Numbered from the stretch's first letter, positions 9,418-17,775 are shown. The stretch: DNA of 64,000 bases from Flammeovirgaceae bacterium SG7u.111 (GCA_034044135.1 CP139021.1:2991635-3055634), one strand, 5' to 3'. The notes: generated by a model not told the origin, from the sequence alone. Made by a program: numbers and translations.

Positions 9418-9544
9418 GAGCGTAGCCTAAGCTACGTGAGTCTTTTTGCATCGCGGACGGCTAGTCGAAGAGTTGGGCAAAAAGAACAAGTTTTTCGGGC
9501 TTGGTTATTTCTAATTCTTTACTTAAGTTAGAGAGGTATGAAAA

Positions 9545-9573
9545 GGCCCGGTGTATTGCACCGGGCTTTTTTA
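9545..9573 (-). terminator. Bidirectional terminator after the GH2 gene
   Basis: A perfect GCCCGGTG / CACCGGGC stem with a 5-base loop, with a T run on the plus strand and TTTT on the minus strand. It lies about 50 bases beyond the stop of the minus-strand GH2 gene. Confidence 0.85.
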
Positions 9574-9621
9574 GCTTAATGTGAAAATACTCAAATTCGT
9601 CCTAATTAGACGTGAGTGTCA

Positions 9622-12189
9622 TTAATTTTTTGGATAACCAGTTGCTCTAGGCATTTCGGTTTCGCTGTCCCAAGTATCACCATCTTCGTCCACTATTTGT
9701 GGGAAGAAGCGGTAATAGTTACCATAAGTGTGCTTGCTGTTTTTCTTGTGCATTTCCAGCCTCATTTCATTAAAATGCTTGGTAGCCTCTTCTTGGTCGC
9801 CTATCAATAGCATGTACTCATTGCTAGAAATTTCCTTTCCCGATTTGTCTTTCAAACTCAAGCTGATGTAGAAGTTTTTCTCAACATCTCCCAACACATT
9901 TTCGCTGATATCAAAGAATTTCTGTGCACTGTTTTCCTTGATCGACTTTACGTCAAACGTCGAAGATTTCAGCACGTTCTTTTCATCATCTTTAATAGCC
10001 AGTTCAATTTTGCAGCCTTTATACTCTTCGTAAAGATCATTGATAACCCAGATCTCTCCTGTGAAAGGCTCGTCTTTGTGCCAGCGGCGCTTAGTGAAAT
10101 TGAAGTTGACCAAAAGTGGTTGATAGGCTCTTTTTACAAATTCGTAAGAGCGCTTAGGCTTTTGATAGTTGTCAATAATTCCCCATTTCATATCAGGCCA
10201 GTAGGTGATAAAATGGCAAAGGGCTATTCCGCTAAGGCGGGGCTTTTGCCTTCTGAAATACTCAATTCCATTTTGGAAAATAATCCCTTGGGCATCTTGC
10301 GTGGCATTTACAAATTCTTCTAGTGAACCTGTTTTTTCATCGCCAAAGGCATCGAAGTTTTGCATGCGCAAGCGGTCGAGGTCAGCCCAGTGATGGCCCC
10401 AGCTAATGCCCGGAGGCCACATTTCGTTTTCGGGGATGAATTTTTTCAAACTCTCCACCGAAGGTACCGATGTGATGGCAAATTCAGGAACGATTGGGTA
10501 ATCCAGTGTTTGGTACCAGTCTTCCATAAGGGCATGGCCCATATTGTAGAAATACATGAGCGCATGAACTGCTTCTTTGGGCTTGAACCCTGCTTTTTGT
10601 GAAACATGGCAGGTTAGCGGAGAATCGGGCACGTAAGGAAGTTTCGCATAGCTTTGGAGCGAATCGCCTAATCTTTCAAGGAAGTTTCGGGCAAACATGG
10701 CATCGCGTGCGCGAAGCATCATTTCCTCACCACCTTCCATCATAATGAGTGATGGGTGGTTACGACGTTCTTTAATAACTACTACTGCTTCATGGATGAT
10801 CTCGTCCAAAAGTTTTTCATCTTTTGGCAAATTACCAGTTCCCAGCGGAATCATGTCTTGCCAAACCGTAAGCCCGGCTTCGTTACACATTTCATAAAAG
10901 ATCGGGATTTCGGGTGGGTGCCATCCGAAAATACGGATATTGTTCATGTTGGCAGCCTTTGCCATCTCGATCAGTTTCTTGTACTTATCTGGTGTCGTAC
11001 GACCTACAAAAATATCTGGAGGCCCACCCCAGCAAGCTGAGCGGATAAAATGGTTTTTACCGTTGATGAGCGTAGTACGGGGCAAACTTACCTCGTCTTT
11101 TGTAAAGCCCGGGTTCCATTCCATAGTGACTTCACGAATTCCGAAAGTCACTTCTTTGTAATCGTGGTTTGTTTTACCTTCTTTCAAAGAAATTTTTGCT
11201 TGGTAAAGGTTGGGTTTACCCAAATCCCATGGCCACCAGAGTTGCGGCTTTTTCACCAAAATATCTTTTGAAAACTTATGCTTTCCAGGAGGAACAGTTT
11301 GTGTAAACTCAACCGTTTGGGTTTTCGATTCGAAGTTTTTTCCTTCCAAAGAAGCAATTAGGTTCATCTCCTTTGCAGCGTTTGAAGTATTTTCTACTTC
11401 AAACTCCATTTTTACATTGGCGCTGCCGTCTTTATTGATGCTCGTGTTGGCGTACACATCTTCAAAACGAACTGCACCTGTCGATACGATTTTTACAGGT
11501 CTCCAAATTCCAAATGGAATCAAATCTCTCCAGTAATCGCCAAACCATGGGGTTTTCTTTCCGGCAACTTTTGCATTTACTTGGGGAGGAGGATCAAGCT
11601 TCACTACCAACATGTTGGTGCTTTCCAGCCTTTGTTTCGATACCCTAAGGGCTTCGTTTATATCAAAAGAAAAAGAAGAAAATGCGCCTTCGTGCTTGCC
11701 CAAATAGTGGCCATTAAGCCATACATCGCAACTATAATCTACCCCTTCAAAAACCAAGCGGAGTACTTGATCGCTGATATCTTCGGTTACGTTGAACTGG
11801 ATGGAATACCACCATTCGTATTGTTGTACCCACTGAGCTTTCACGCTGTTGCGAGCATAATAAGGATCATCAATCGCCCCTGCTTTCCAGAGGTCGGTGT
11901 ACACATCGCCCGGAACTCTTGCAGGGTTCCATACCAATGTTTCAATGTCTTCTGGCGGAAGTTCGTGCAAACCTTGCTTTACTCCCTCACCGGGGAGCAT
12001 CATTTTCATTTTCCATTTATAACCGCTGAGGTCTTTTACCGCCTCGCTATTCTCCGTATGCGGAGTAATGGTATTTGGTTGGGCTAAAATGCTTCCCGCC
12101 CAAACGATCGTGAGCAAAATGAAGAATAAGGACTTGGTTAAGGTCGGAGAATGCTTTTCTCTCCGAAAAGTATGTGTGACGTTTTTCAT
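9622..12189 (-). CDS. Secreted glycoside hydrolase family 2 enzyme, beta-mannosidase-like
   Basis: 855 residues with a long basic N-terminus and a signal peptide ending near SILAQ (residue ~36). The GH2 N-terminal jelly roll includes YEWWYSIQF, FEGVDYSCDVWLNGHYLGKH and FSFDI. An immunoglobulin-like domain follows, then a TIM barrel with NNIRIFGWHPPE, LTVWQDMIPLG and the putative acid/base Glu in MMEGGEEM; the nucleophile is probably the Glu in PEFAITS. It most resembles beta-mannosidases and exo-beta-glucosaminidases, which remove terminal sugars from plant or algal glycans. The exact sugar cannot be fixed. It is a lone gene ended by a terminator. Confidence 0.88.
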   Translation of the reverse strand: MKNVTHTFRREKHSPTLTKSLFFILLTIVWAGSILAQPNTITPHTENSEAVKDLSGYKWKMKMMLPGEGVKQGLHELPPEDIETLVWNPARVPGDVYTDLWKAGAIDDPYYARNSVKAQWVQQYEWWYSIQFNVTEDISDQVLRLVFEGVDYSCDVWLNGHYLGKHEGAFSSFSFDINEALRVSKQRLESTNMLVVKLDPPPQVNAKVAGKKTPWFGDYWRDLIPFGIWRPVKIVSTGAVRFEDVYANTSINKDGSANVKMEFEVENTSNAAKEMNLIASLEGKNFESKTQTVEFTQTVPPGKHKFSKDILVKKPQLWWPWDLGKPNLYQAKISLKEGKTNHDYKEVTFGIREVTMEWNPGFTKDEVSLPRTTLINGKNHFIRSACWGGPPDIFVGRTTPDKYKKLIEMAKAANMNNIRIFGWHPPEIPIFYEMCNEAGLTVWQDMIPLGTGNLPKDEKLLDEIIHEAVVVIKERRNHPSLIMMEGGEEMMLRARDAMFARNFLERLGDSLQSYAKLPYVPDSPLTCHVSQKAGFKPKEAVHALMYFYNMGHALMEDWYQTLDYPIVPEFAITSVPSVESLKKFIPENEMWPPGISWGHHWADLDRLRMQNFDAFGDEKTGSLEEFVNATQDAQGIIFQNGIEYFRRQKPRLSGIALCHFITYWPDMKWGIIDNYQKPKRSYEFVKRAYQPLLVNFNFTKRRWHKDEPFTGEIWVINDLYEEYKGCKIELAIKDDEKNVLKSSTFDVKSIKENSAQKFFDISENVLGDVEKNFYISLSLKDKSGKEISSNEYMLLIGDQEEATKHFNEMRLEMHKKNSKHTYGNYYRFFPQIVDEDGDTWDSETEMPRATGYPKN

Positions 12190-12387
12190 ATTTAATTTAT
12201 ATATAAAGTTTATTGTTCAAATGTAAAAATAGTAAACTAATTGCTTTGAGACTAATAAAAGGTACTCAAATAAAACTAGACAAACTTGGAAATGCTTTTA
12301 AAAATGCTTTAAACCATGTTTTTGAGTAAAATAATTTGGGGAGATTGTGTTGGGCTATAGCTCGGACTTCCAGATTTAGCAATATAA

Positions 12388-12435
12388 AAGCCTGATCAAA
12401 ACCTATTTTATTCAGGCTTCAATCAGGCTTTTTTT
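12388..12435. terminator. Three-arm terminator-like repeat
   Basis: AAGCCTGA at 12388 can pair with TCAGGCTT at 12412 or again at 12423, the latter followed by seven T. On the minus strand the stem is followed by TTTTATATTG, so it can end the small gene at 12495. The surrounding 12190-12494 region holds this element and the AT-rich promoter region of the GH2 gene; nothing else is seen. Confidence 0.6.
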
Positions 12436-12494
12436 GATGTGATATTATAGTATTACCCAGATGAGGGTGTCAGTTATTCTTCTATTCGGGCTGC

Positions 12495-12755
12495 TTAGTT
12501 GAGCGAAAACCCCGATGCTATATGTGAGCTACCTACTTTCTTATTGAGAAGATAGATTCGGAAACTCCCATTGAAAATAAAGGTCCAGTCATATTGATAA
12601 CAGAGGGCGTCCATAGCAAATGAAATGTCTTTCTGTATGGCAAAATAGCCTTGGAAGCGGAGCTCGTTTTTAACTTCTAGGGTAGTCGTATTTCCATTGA
12701 TTTCCATCAATCCTTCTGCTATGTTGAGTACGATGTCTTTTGTGAGTGTTTTCAT
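12495..12755 (-). CDS. Small protein of unknown function next to the PARP gene
   Basis: 86 residues starting MKTLTKDIVLNIAEGL; an in-frame Met 33 bases upstream is possible, but that stretch lies in a repeat. The sequence (TTLEVKNELRFQGYFAIQ, then DISFAMDAL and a beta-rich WTFIFNGSFRIYLL) suggests a small winged-helix-like alpha/beta fold. No family is recognised. It lies downstream of the WGR-PARP gene on the same strand, separated by 265 bases that hold repeat R2 copy A and hairpins, so a link between the two is only suggested by position. Confidence 0.65.
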   Translation of the reverse strand: MKTLTKDIVLNIAEGLMEINGNTTTLEVKNELRFQGYFAIQKDISFAMDALCYQYDWTFIFNGSFRIYLLNKKVGSSHIASGFSLN

Positions 12756-12773
12756 AGTTTTATTGTTTTTTAG

Positions 12774-12886
12774 AATAGAGTTTATCACGGATTAGTTTTT
12801 ATAGTCTTCTTGGCTATAAAATTTAGTTTGGGCTAAAGCCAATGTCGTTTTTATTTCCAGACGGGGCTTGAAAGCCCCGCCTATTG
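12774..12886 (-). repeat. R2 repeat copy A, just upstream of the small gene
   Basis: Read on the minus strand it starts with a GGGGC...GCCCC hairpin, passes ATTGGCTTTAGCCC and ends GTGATAAACTCTA. It matches copies at 35776-35888 and 62754-62862 along its length. The AAACTCTA end is 18 bases from the ATG of the minus-strand gene ending at 12495. Confidence 0.8.
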
Positions 12887-12903
12887 ATTCTTTTATCACT
12901 AGT

Positions 12904-12968
12904 AACGGGCTTTAGCCCGTTGAATAACACCATACTTATTCGGCTTTAGCCTGAACTAAGTGTGTTAT
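12904..12968. repeat. Two hairpins beside R2 copy A
   Basis: A perfect hairpin AACGGGC-TTTA-GCCCGTT at 12904-12921 is followed by an imperfect inverted repeat, TAACACCATACTTA / TAAGTGTGTTA, at about 12925-12968 with GGCTTTAGCC at its tip. Both lie between the PARP gene and the small gene. Confidence 0.65.
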
Positions 12969-13020
12969 TGGTAGTTGGGAATATCTTTATTGTCACAAAC
13001 CGTGATATAATCCAATTTGC

Positions 13021-14256
13021 TTACTTTTTTACCTCTACCAAATATTTTATAGTACACTGATTTTCGTTGTAAACGATGTATTCATTATTGATCAAGTCGG
13101 CACCGCCTTTCGCATATAAGCTGTTGTACCGTCCTCTTTCTTTTAGTTTTTCCTCGTTGAGTTCGTAGCACCAAGGTTGGTGGTTGCGGAGCTTGAGCGA
13201 CCTGCCCAAGTACACATCGTAAATAGCCAAAAAGGCTTGGCTGGAATTTCCTCCTGCCCAGTAAGAGCCCCGCAAGGAGGAATAGTTGAGTGACTTCTTG
13301 AACTTATCAGCGAAGTATAGCCCGTAGCCAAACATCTTTCCCGAGATAATGGCATTCGTTGGGCGAAGGACCAAGCCAGTTTCCAGTATCGACATCCAGT
13401 TTTCGTTGCGGCTTCCGTGCCAAAAAAGAGTGGTTTTTTTATGCCTTTGAGAGGCTACATAGTTGTCGAATGCTACTTGTGTCCGTTTGTTACTCACCTC
13501 AAAAACTTGGTGGATCAATCCTTTTTCGCTACCCATCATCTTCTGGATGTTTTTGATCACCTTGCTGTCATCCACTTTCTTGATATCGATTCCCAGCTTT
13601 TGGATGATGTCTATTTTTTCTTCCCTAGGCGCATCTTCGGTTTGAGAAGTCAGCTTCACTTGCCCTTCCATTACGTCGAGGGTTTCCTGCTCTTGAGAGA
13701 TTAGTTTATTCACCTCTTCTAGTTCAGCAGCGTTGTTACAAGAAGTTGCCAAATGGTCGGTCACGCTGCTCATTCTTCGGGGAATTACTTGATAGAGTTC
13801 TATCAGCAATTGGTTGAACCTTTGAACATCCATACCGATTTTTGCTGCTCCCACAAGTTGGTTTAAAACTGCTTGGGCTTCTTCCAGCTGCGCTTGCGTT
13901 ACCTCCTCGGCTGTGACATTATAATGCTGGCTGATCGATTTTTGGGCATAGCGATACAGCGTTTTGATCAAAGAATTGATCGTATCATCGGACATTCCTT
14001 CGAAGCTTACCAGACTTTCTGTGGGCTTGGCAAAGAGGTGGCTTTGGTCTTTGTACCCTTTTCTGATTTTTTCCTTGTATTTCCTGTCCCACTGGGCAAT
14101 AGGGTAGTTTTGGAAAGCGCCAGCAGTACCAACTCTACCGTATTTTACCTCAAAAGTTCCGTCCCCACTTTCTTTCATCTCATAAAACTTATTGTTGTTG
14201 TTAGCTGTCACCATAATCAGCTTACTTGTGCGGAGGGCTTCTTGTGTAGCGTTCAT
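13021..14256 (-). CDS. Bacterial PARP: WGR domain + PARP regulatory domain + ADP-ribosyltransferase domain
   Basis: 411 residues in the order of the C-terminal half of eukaryotic PARP1-3. The WGR domain is at about residues 10-95 (FEVKYGRVGTAGAFQNY). A helical regulatory domain spans about 110-240, and the catalytic domain about 270-411. The H-Y-E triad is complete: His in LFWHGSRNENW, Tyr in FADKFKKSLNYSS and Glu in NEYIVYNENQ. The segment MFGYGLYFADKFKKS is close to human PARP1. Such enzymes use NAD+ to add ADP-ribose to proteins or nucleic acid; the triad Glu permits chain elongation. Bacterial homologues are scattered and probably horizontally acquired. A palindrome shared with another gene lies 64 bases upstream. 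The domain assignment is firm, the cellular role unknown. Confidence 0.93.
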   Translation of the reverse strand: MNATQEALRTSKLIMVTANNNNKFYEMKESGDGTFEVKYGRVGTAGAFQNYPIAQWDRKYKEKIRKGYKDQSHLFAKPTESLVSFEGMSDDTINSLIKTLYRYAQKSISQHYNVTAEEVTQAQLEEAQAVLNQLVGAAKIGMDVQRFNQLLIELYQVIPRRMSSVTDHLATSCNNAAELEEVNKLISQEQETLDVMEGQVKLTSQTEDAPREEKIDIIQKLGIDIKKVDDSKVIKNIQKMMGSEKGLIHQVFEVSNKRTQVAFDNYVASQRHKKTTLFWHGSRNENWMSILETGLVLRPTNAIISGKMFGYGLYFADKFKKSLNYSSLRGSYWAGGNSSQAFLAIYDVYLGRSLKLRNHQPWCYELNEEKLKERGRYNSLYAKGGADLINNEYIVYNENQCTIKYLVEVKK

Positions 14257-14319
14257 AATTCGTTAGTTCACAATGGTTAGTTTGAGTTTGTGTCTTAATT
14301 ACATTGCTAAGTTCGAACG

Positions 14320-14342
14320 CCAGTCCGTAAGCTATTTACGGT
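14320..14342 (-). promoter_or_regulatory. Shared palindrome upstream of the PARP gene
   Basis: CCGTAA-GCTAT-TTACGG forms a perfect 6-bp stem 64 bases before the PARP start. 21 of its 23 bases recur at 43368-43390 upstream of a small membrane-protein gene in the same orientation, which suggests an operator or RNA stem of one regulon. Confidence 0.5.
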
Positions 14343-14392
14343 TCAGTTTTTTTGTGATTGATTACTGTATTTGTTTGGACGGAGCGGAGCAT

Positions 14393-14726
14393 CTCCTGCT
14401 TATTAAGATTGACTAAATAACCGTCATGTTTGTAAAGATGCTTAGAGGAAAAACCCTGTAGGGGTTTCAGTTTTGTAGTTTATTGTTGTAAAAATTTAGT
14501 CAACGCCGTAGGTGTTGCAGAATTTGAGAAAATGTATGTTTCTGCAACACCTACGGCGTTGTTTTCATCTGCTTCGCCAAATCTACAATAATGGAACCTC
14601 TACGAGGTTCTTTTACATCTAATAAAACCTCCAAACGGGAAAATTTGCAATGTTGCAGATGGGTCACAGGCTACTATTAGACATAATAAGTATGTCGTTT
14701 AAAAAGTCAATCTTAATTAGCAGGAG
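14393..14726. mobile_element. MITE-like element with 22-bp terminal inverted repeats
   Basis: The ends CTCCTGCTTATTAAGATTG (14393) and CAATCTTAATTAGCAGGAG (to 14726) are inverted repeats over 22 bp with one mismatch. Inside are three more hairpins: AAACCC-TGTA-GGGGTTT near 14451, a perfect 22-bp stem at 14501-14522 / 14540-14561 (starts CAACGCCGTAGGTG), and GAACCTC-TAC-GAGGTTC near 14593. There is no transposase inside. This is the architecture of a non-autonomous transposable element about 334 bp long. Confidence 0.65.
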
Positions 14727-14838
14727 CTGCGCAAAGGGGAGGCTTTTTAACGAACGAGAATAGCAGAGCGGCTAGAAAATAGCCGATAGTTGATGGGCAA
14801 ATTTGTATAAGAGTGAGGTTGCGTTGGATATAGGCAAA

Positions 14839-15088
14839 GGTCACGAGCGGAGATTCTACATATGGCACGACTGGAAAAAGCTTGAACGTAAACGTAAAAA
14901 CCTCATTCGTTTAGGAGTGGAACAAGGTATGGCTTATGCCTGGAGCGGTCCGCCGCTGCGGTCGAACAAGGATGTGAGGATGGGCAGTAGCCCAAAGCCC
15001 TATTTTACGTACGACCATCACCGAAGTCCGCCTAAAGAAGAGAGGGTACATGAGTATGATTGACCACTACCAAAAAGTGAAGCTCTGA
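14839..15088 (+). pseudogene. C-terminal remnant of a group II intron reverse transcriptase/maturase
   Basis: One frame reads WKKLERKRKNLIRLGVEQ and AYAWS, and a second reads WAVAQ, SPILRTTITEVRLKKRGY and MIDHYQKVKL-stop. Together they match the usual end of group II intron-encoded proteins. The two frames are separated by a 16-base GC-rich insertion at 14947-14962 and an in-frame TGA after ACAAGGATG, so the gene is dead. No catalytic RT domain remains upstream; the sequence before 14839 has no recognisable part of it. Its stop is followed at once by the intron RNA 3' region. Confidence 0.85.
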
Positions 15089-15206
15089 TCTGGTGAACCG
15101 CCGTATACGAGACCCGTACGTACGGTGGTGTGACCGGGCTGGCGTTCCAGGGGCACGCCTCGTGAGGTGCACCGTGGGCTTATGGCTCACGGCCGCCTAC
15201 TCGATT
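15089..15206 (+). ncRNA. Group II intron 3' end (domains IV-VI), remnant 1
   Basis: Directly after the maturase stop, CTGGTGAACCGCCGTATACG pairs with CGTACGTACGGTGGTGTG, as in the basal stem after the ORF of many group II introns. It is followed by a domain V/VI-like stem region and the characteristic 3' end CCTACTCGATTG. A near-identical copy ends at 19748. The 5' half of the intron is absent, so it cannot splice. Confidence 0.75.
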
Positions 15207-15246
15207 GTAAACCGTTTTTATTTCTGTCGTGTTACTGCCACTAATT

Positions 15247-15702
15247 TTAAAAACTAAAAGGTGACTGATTTGAAATCCCAATTGCCACCTTAAGAATTCC
15301 TTTTAAATACCACTTAATATTTATTTCTCTAGTATTCCCAGAGATGACTTTTCCTAAAGGAATTTCAAAAACATAATCATTAGATGTAATATTCATAATA
15401 TTTCTAAATCTCTGTCTCATATAATCACCTTCGTTTCTATTGGCTGTTATTATATGTGTAATATCTGGATTTGAATTAAATATTCCTTTTAACGATTTTA
15501 TATTTTGAACTAAGTCTGTATATGATTGAATTAATATAACGTTATCATTTTTTTCTATAATGCACTGAAATTCTGCATATGAATTCGGTAAATTACCGCT
15601 TCTTACACTATACGATAAGTTCCTTACTAAATGATTTGCTAAATTATATACTGATTCTGATTTTCCAGTATCTCTTGCTCCTCCAAATAATAGATAGTTC
15701 AT
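15247..15702 (-). CDS. Small P-loop protein of a cassette-like array
   Basis: 151 residues starting MNYLLFGGARDTGKSESVYN, with a Walker A loop GGARDTGKS at residues 7-15. A possible hydrophobic Walker B-like strand is DNVILIQ near residue 52. The rest (DITHIITANRNEG, KWYLKGILKVAIG) fits a small NTPase fold, but no family is recognised. It lies on the opposite strand to the group II intron remnant that begins 40 bases past its stop. Its composition is much richer in A and T than the core genes, which suggests acquired DNA. Confidence 0.65.
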   Translation of the reverse strand: MNYLLFGGARDTGKSESVYNLANHLVRNLSYSVRSGNLPNSYAEFQCIIEKNDNVILIQSYTDLVQNIKSLKGIFNSNPDITHIITANRNEGDYMRQRFRNIMNITSNDYVFEIPLGKVISGNTREINIKWYLKGILKVAIGISNQSPFSF

Positions 15703-15717
15703 AATGTTGTAGTATTT

Positions 15718-15939
15718 TTATAAATTAGGAAGCATAAGCTCACTGAATTTTAAAACTTTTATTCCTTCTTGATTATCTCCAAACTTGGCAATTATAAGTT
15801 CATTGGGGTATTTGCGAATCAACCTCTTAATATATGCTTCATTATATTTTTTATCTTTTTCTTTTAATTTATTAAATCCAATGTATTCTTTCTCAAATGT
15901 CTTAGCATGGTTCTTAATAATTAATGCTCTTTCAGTTCT
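15718..15939 (-). pseudogene. Open frame without a start codon, probably a gene remnant
   Basis: A 73-codon stretch reads ALIIKNHAKTFEKEYIGF, then KRLIRKYPNELIIAKFGDNQ and ends FSELMLPNL-stop. It is strongly coding-like, but no ATG, GTG or TTG opens it; it begins after a TGA that overlaps the end of the preceding membrane-protein gene. It may be the tail of a truncated gene. No family is recognised. Confidence 0.4.
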
Positions 15940-16172
15940 TCATCTATTGTCTGGATATTTTTCATTATTATGATTGCAAATATGTAAAGTACCGTCACAA
16001 CTATGATAATCAAAAGTTTGTAATCATCTAGTCCAATTGTTTTTATTGCCCATGAGTAAAGAATTGCAAAAAAGGGATAAGTTAATAATGACACAAAAAA
16101 GACTTCAGCATTAGATGCATCCCTTATCCATTCATGTATTGATTTTAAATCGCTAAGCTTTGGTGACTTCAT
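15921..16172 (-). CDS. Small two-helix membrane protein in the cassette-like array
   Basis: 83 residues starting MKSPKLSDLKSIHEWIRDAS, chosen because upstream in-frame sequence is non-coding-like and overlaps the IS3 element. Two hydrophobic helices are visible (VFFVSLLTYPFFAILYSW and LLIIIVVTVLYIFAIIIM). Function unknown. The upstream leader CAACGTTGTAGAGCATTTG resembles the leader of the gene at 19762-20301 (GTTGTAAACCATTTGAA), as expected for genes carried by one type of cassette. Confidence 0.6.
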   Translation of the reverse strand: MKSPKLSDLKSIHEWIRDASNAEVFFVSLLTYPFFAILYSWAIKTIGLDDYKLLIIIVVTVLYIFAIIIMKNIQTIDEELKEH

Positions 16173-16263
16173 ATTTCTATTTAATGTTTGACATCTTGGT
16201 TTCAAATGCTCTACAACGTTGAGTATATGCAATGGACTACCTACTAAAAATGGTACAAATTTA

Positions 16264-17097
16264 TTAAGCCACTTTATCAAATTGTTTAATTCTCAATTGT
16301 AATTCTTTTTCAGCAGGAGTCAGGTAACCTAAGCTGGAATGAAGCCTTTCATTGTTGTACCAGTTGATATATTCATCAATGACGCCAAAGGCGTGTCCAC
16401 AATCTATAAATCGATACCTGTTGACACATTCATATTTTAGTGTCTTAAAGAAAGACTCTGCGACGGCATTGTCCCAACAATTACCTTTTCGGCTCATGCT
16501 TTGGTTCATATTCCCTTTAAAAGAGGATGAAAACAGCTTTGAGGCATATTGGATCCCCCTGTCGGAATGGAAGATATGGCCTTCTGTTATCTCCCTTTTT
16601 TCCCTAGCTTTTATCCAAGCTTCATAAACGGTGTTCTCGGTTGTCATGTCGTCACTGAGCACCCAGGCAATGATTTTCCTGTCCGCCAAATCCATTACCG
16701 TTGTCACATAATGCCACTTGTTGCCGACCATGATGTAGGTAATATCAGAGACCCACTTTTGGCCGAGCACTTGGCTTTCAAAGTCCCTGTTTAGCCTGTT
16801 CTCGGCAACAGGGAACTTATGGTTTGAATCTGTAGTGGCCACTTTATACTTTCTGCACATCACAGCTTTCAGCCCTAGTTGCCTCATCAGCAATGCTATA
16901 TAAGACCTGGAATAAACCAGTTTTTCTCGTTCCAGGGCTTTGCAGACCCTTGTGGCGCCATAAGTCCCTTTGCTCTTGTCAAAGATGATCTTGATACGCA
17001 TCTTAAGATAATCGGTCGAGGGGCTCGGGCTCTTTGTGGCTTTTGGTCTCAGCCAATTATAATAGCCATTGGTGCTCACCCGCATCAGCTTGCACAT
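16264..17097 (-). CDS. IS3-family transposase, OrfB (DDE integrase core)
   Basis: 277 residues from the first Met; the frame stays open further upstream, where it is entered from OrfA by frameshifting. An HTH_21-like segment MRVSTNGYYNWL precedes the rve integrase core with WVSDITYI (first Asp), FHSDRGIQY (second Asp) and NAVAESFFKTLKYE (Glu), so the DDE triad is complete. It ends IDEYINWYNNERLHSSLGYL. The element may be active. Confidence 0.95.
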   Translation of the reverse strand: MCKLMRVSTNGYYNWLRPKATKSPSPSTDYLKMRIKIIFDKSKGTYGATRVCKALEREKLVYSRSYIALLMRQLGLKAVMCRKYKVATTDSNHKFPVAENRLNRDFESQVLGQKWVSDITYIMVGNKWHYVTTVMDLADRKIIAWVLSDDMTTENTVYEAWIKAREKREITEGHIFHSDRGIQYASKLFSSSFKGNMNQSMSRKGNCWDNAVAESFFKTLKYECVNRYRFIDCGHAFGVIDEYINWYNNERLHSSLGYLTPAEKELQLRIKQFDKVA

Positions 17098-17144
17098 CTT
17101 ATCAACAGGATATTCCCCCTTGTGTTCAAGTATAAAACCATACC

Positions 17145-17438
17145 TTACCTGTCGCTCTTGGAGAAGCTTATGCCCGGCAGGCGTCCCTGTTTTTTTAAGA
17201 TATCACGTTCCATTTCAGCGTCTTTGAGCCGCTTTTTGAGTGACTTCAATTCCTTTTCCAAAGCTAGTGTGGCCTCGTCTTTAAAAACACCCGTTTCTGA
17301 TTTAAACTCCCTCACCCACCTTCTTATAGTACCGTCCGCTATTTTATACTCTTTACTCAACTCGGCCGTGCTTTTGCCGCTTTTGACCAATTCTATCAAG
17401 GTTTCTTTGAACTCTTTGTCGTATTGTTTTCTTGCCAT
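17145..17438 (-). CDS. IS3-family transposase, OrfA (helix-turn-helix)
   Basis: 97 residues with a transposase-8-type HTH (FKETLIELVKSGKSTAELS, IADGTIRRWV) and a leucine-zipper-like helix LALEKELKSLKKRLKDAEME. The run of seven A at 17190-17196 (A AAA AAC on the coding strand) is a classical slippery site. A -1 shift there continues as KKTGTPAGHKLLQERQVRYG into the OrfB frame, giving the OrfAB transposase. Confidence 0.92.
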   Translation of the reverse strand: MARKQYDKEFKETLIELVKSGKSTAELSKEYKIADGTIRRWVREFKSETGVFKDEATLALEKELKSLKKRLKDAEMERDILKKQGRLPGISFSKSDR

Positions 17439-17490
17439 AATCCCTAAGTTTACGGACTTATAAATTTATACCAACAAAACTAGATAGTTC

Positions 17491-17586
17491 ACAAAGTAGG
17501 CGATTGCGGGCTTCAAACCTATCAAAACGTTGAGAAATTGAAGCGGGCTACAACCCTTGAATTTACCATTATTTCGCCTATTTTGT
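17491..17586. repeat. Large palindromic element at a cassette boundary, attC-like
   Basis: Outer arms ACAAAGTAGGCG (17491-17502) and CGCCTATTTTGT (17575-17586) pair with one mismatch around a 72-base centre holding two GCGGGCT words and AACGTTGAGAAATTGAAG. The stop codon of the upstream cassette gene (TAG at 17578-17580, minus strand) lies inside one arm, as ORF ends do in integron cassettes. I see no exact RYYYAAC/GTTRRRY pair, so the likeness to attC is one of size, symmetry and position. Confidence 0.45.
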
Positions 17587-17775
17587 ATACACATTGTTAC
17601 CGCACGTTTTTATCATTTCATAGTCAACTTTTATATTGTCTGTATTAGGATTCAATTCAAAAAGTATCGAATCAGACTCCGATGATTTACAGTCAATATA
17701 TATCTGGTTGTTTTCTGGAAATTGAGAGTTTTCATAAAATTCTGTACCTCCACAAGCTTTTTTATATTTAATATC

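Larger units (their letters stand above)
16251..17473 (-). mobile_element. IS3-family insertion sequence, 1223 bp
   Basis: The element encodes two overlapping minus-strand frames of IS3 type. Its ends are imperfect inverted repeats: TGGTACAAATTTATTAAG at 16251 and CTTATAAATTTATACCA ending at 17473, with the TG...CA termini usual for IS3. No clear target duplication is seen (CTAAAAA on the left, ACAAAAC on the right). It separates a cassette gene from the palindromic element at 17491. Confidence 0.85.

Noticed and set aside
14803-15063. 86-residue plus-strand frame as an intact gene
   Set aside because: It mixes true maturase codons (before 14946) with a shifted reading of the maturase tail, so it is a pseudogene, not a new protein.
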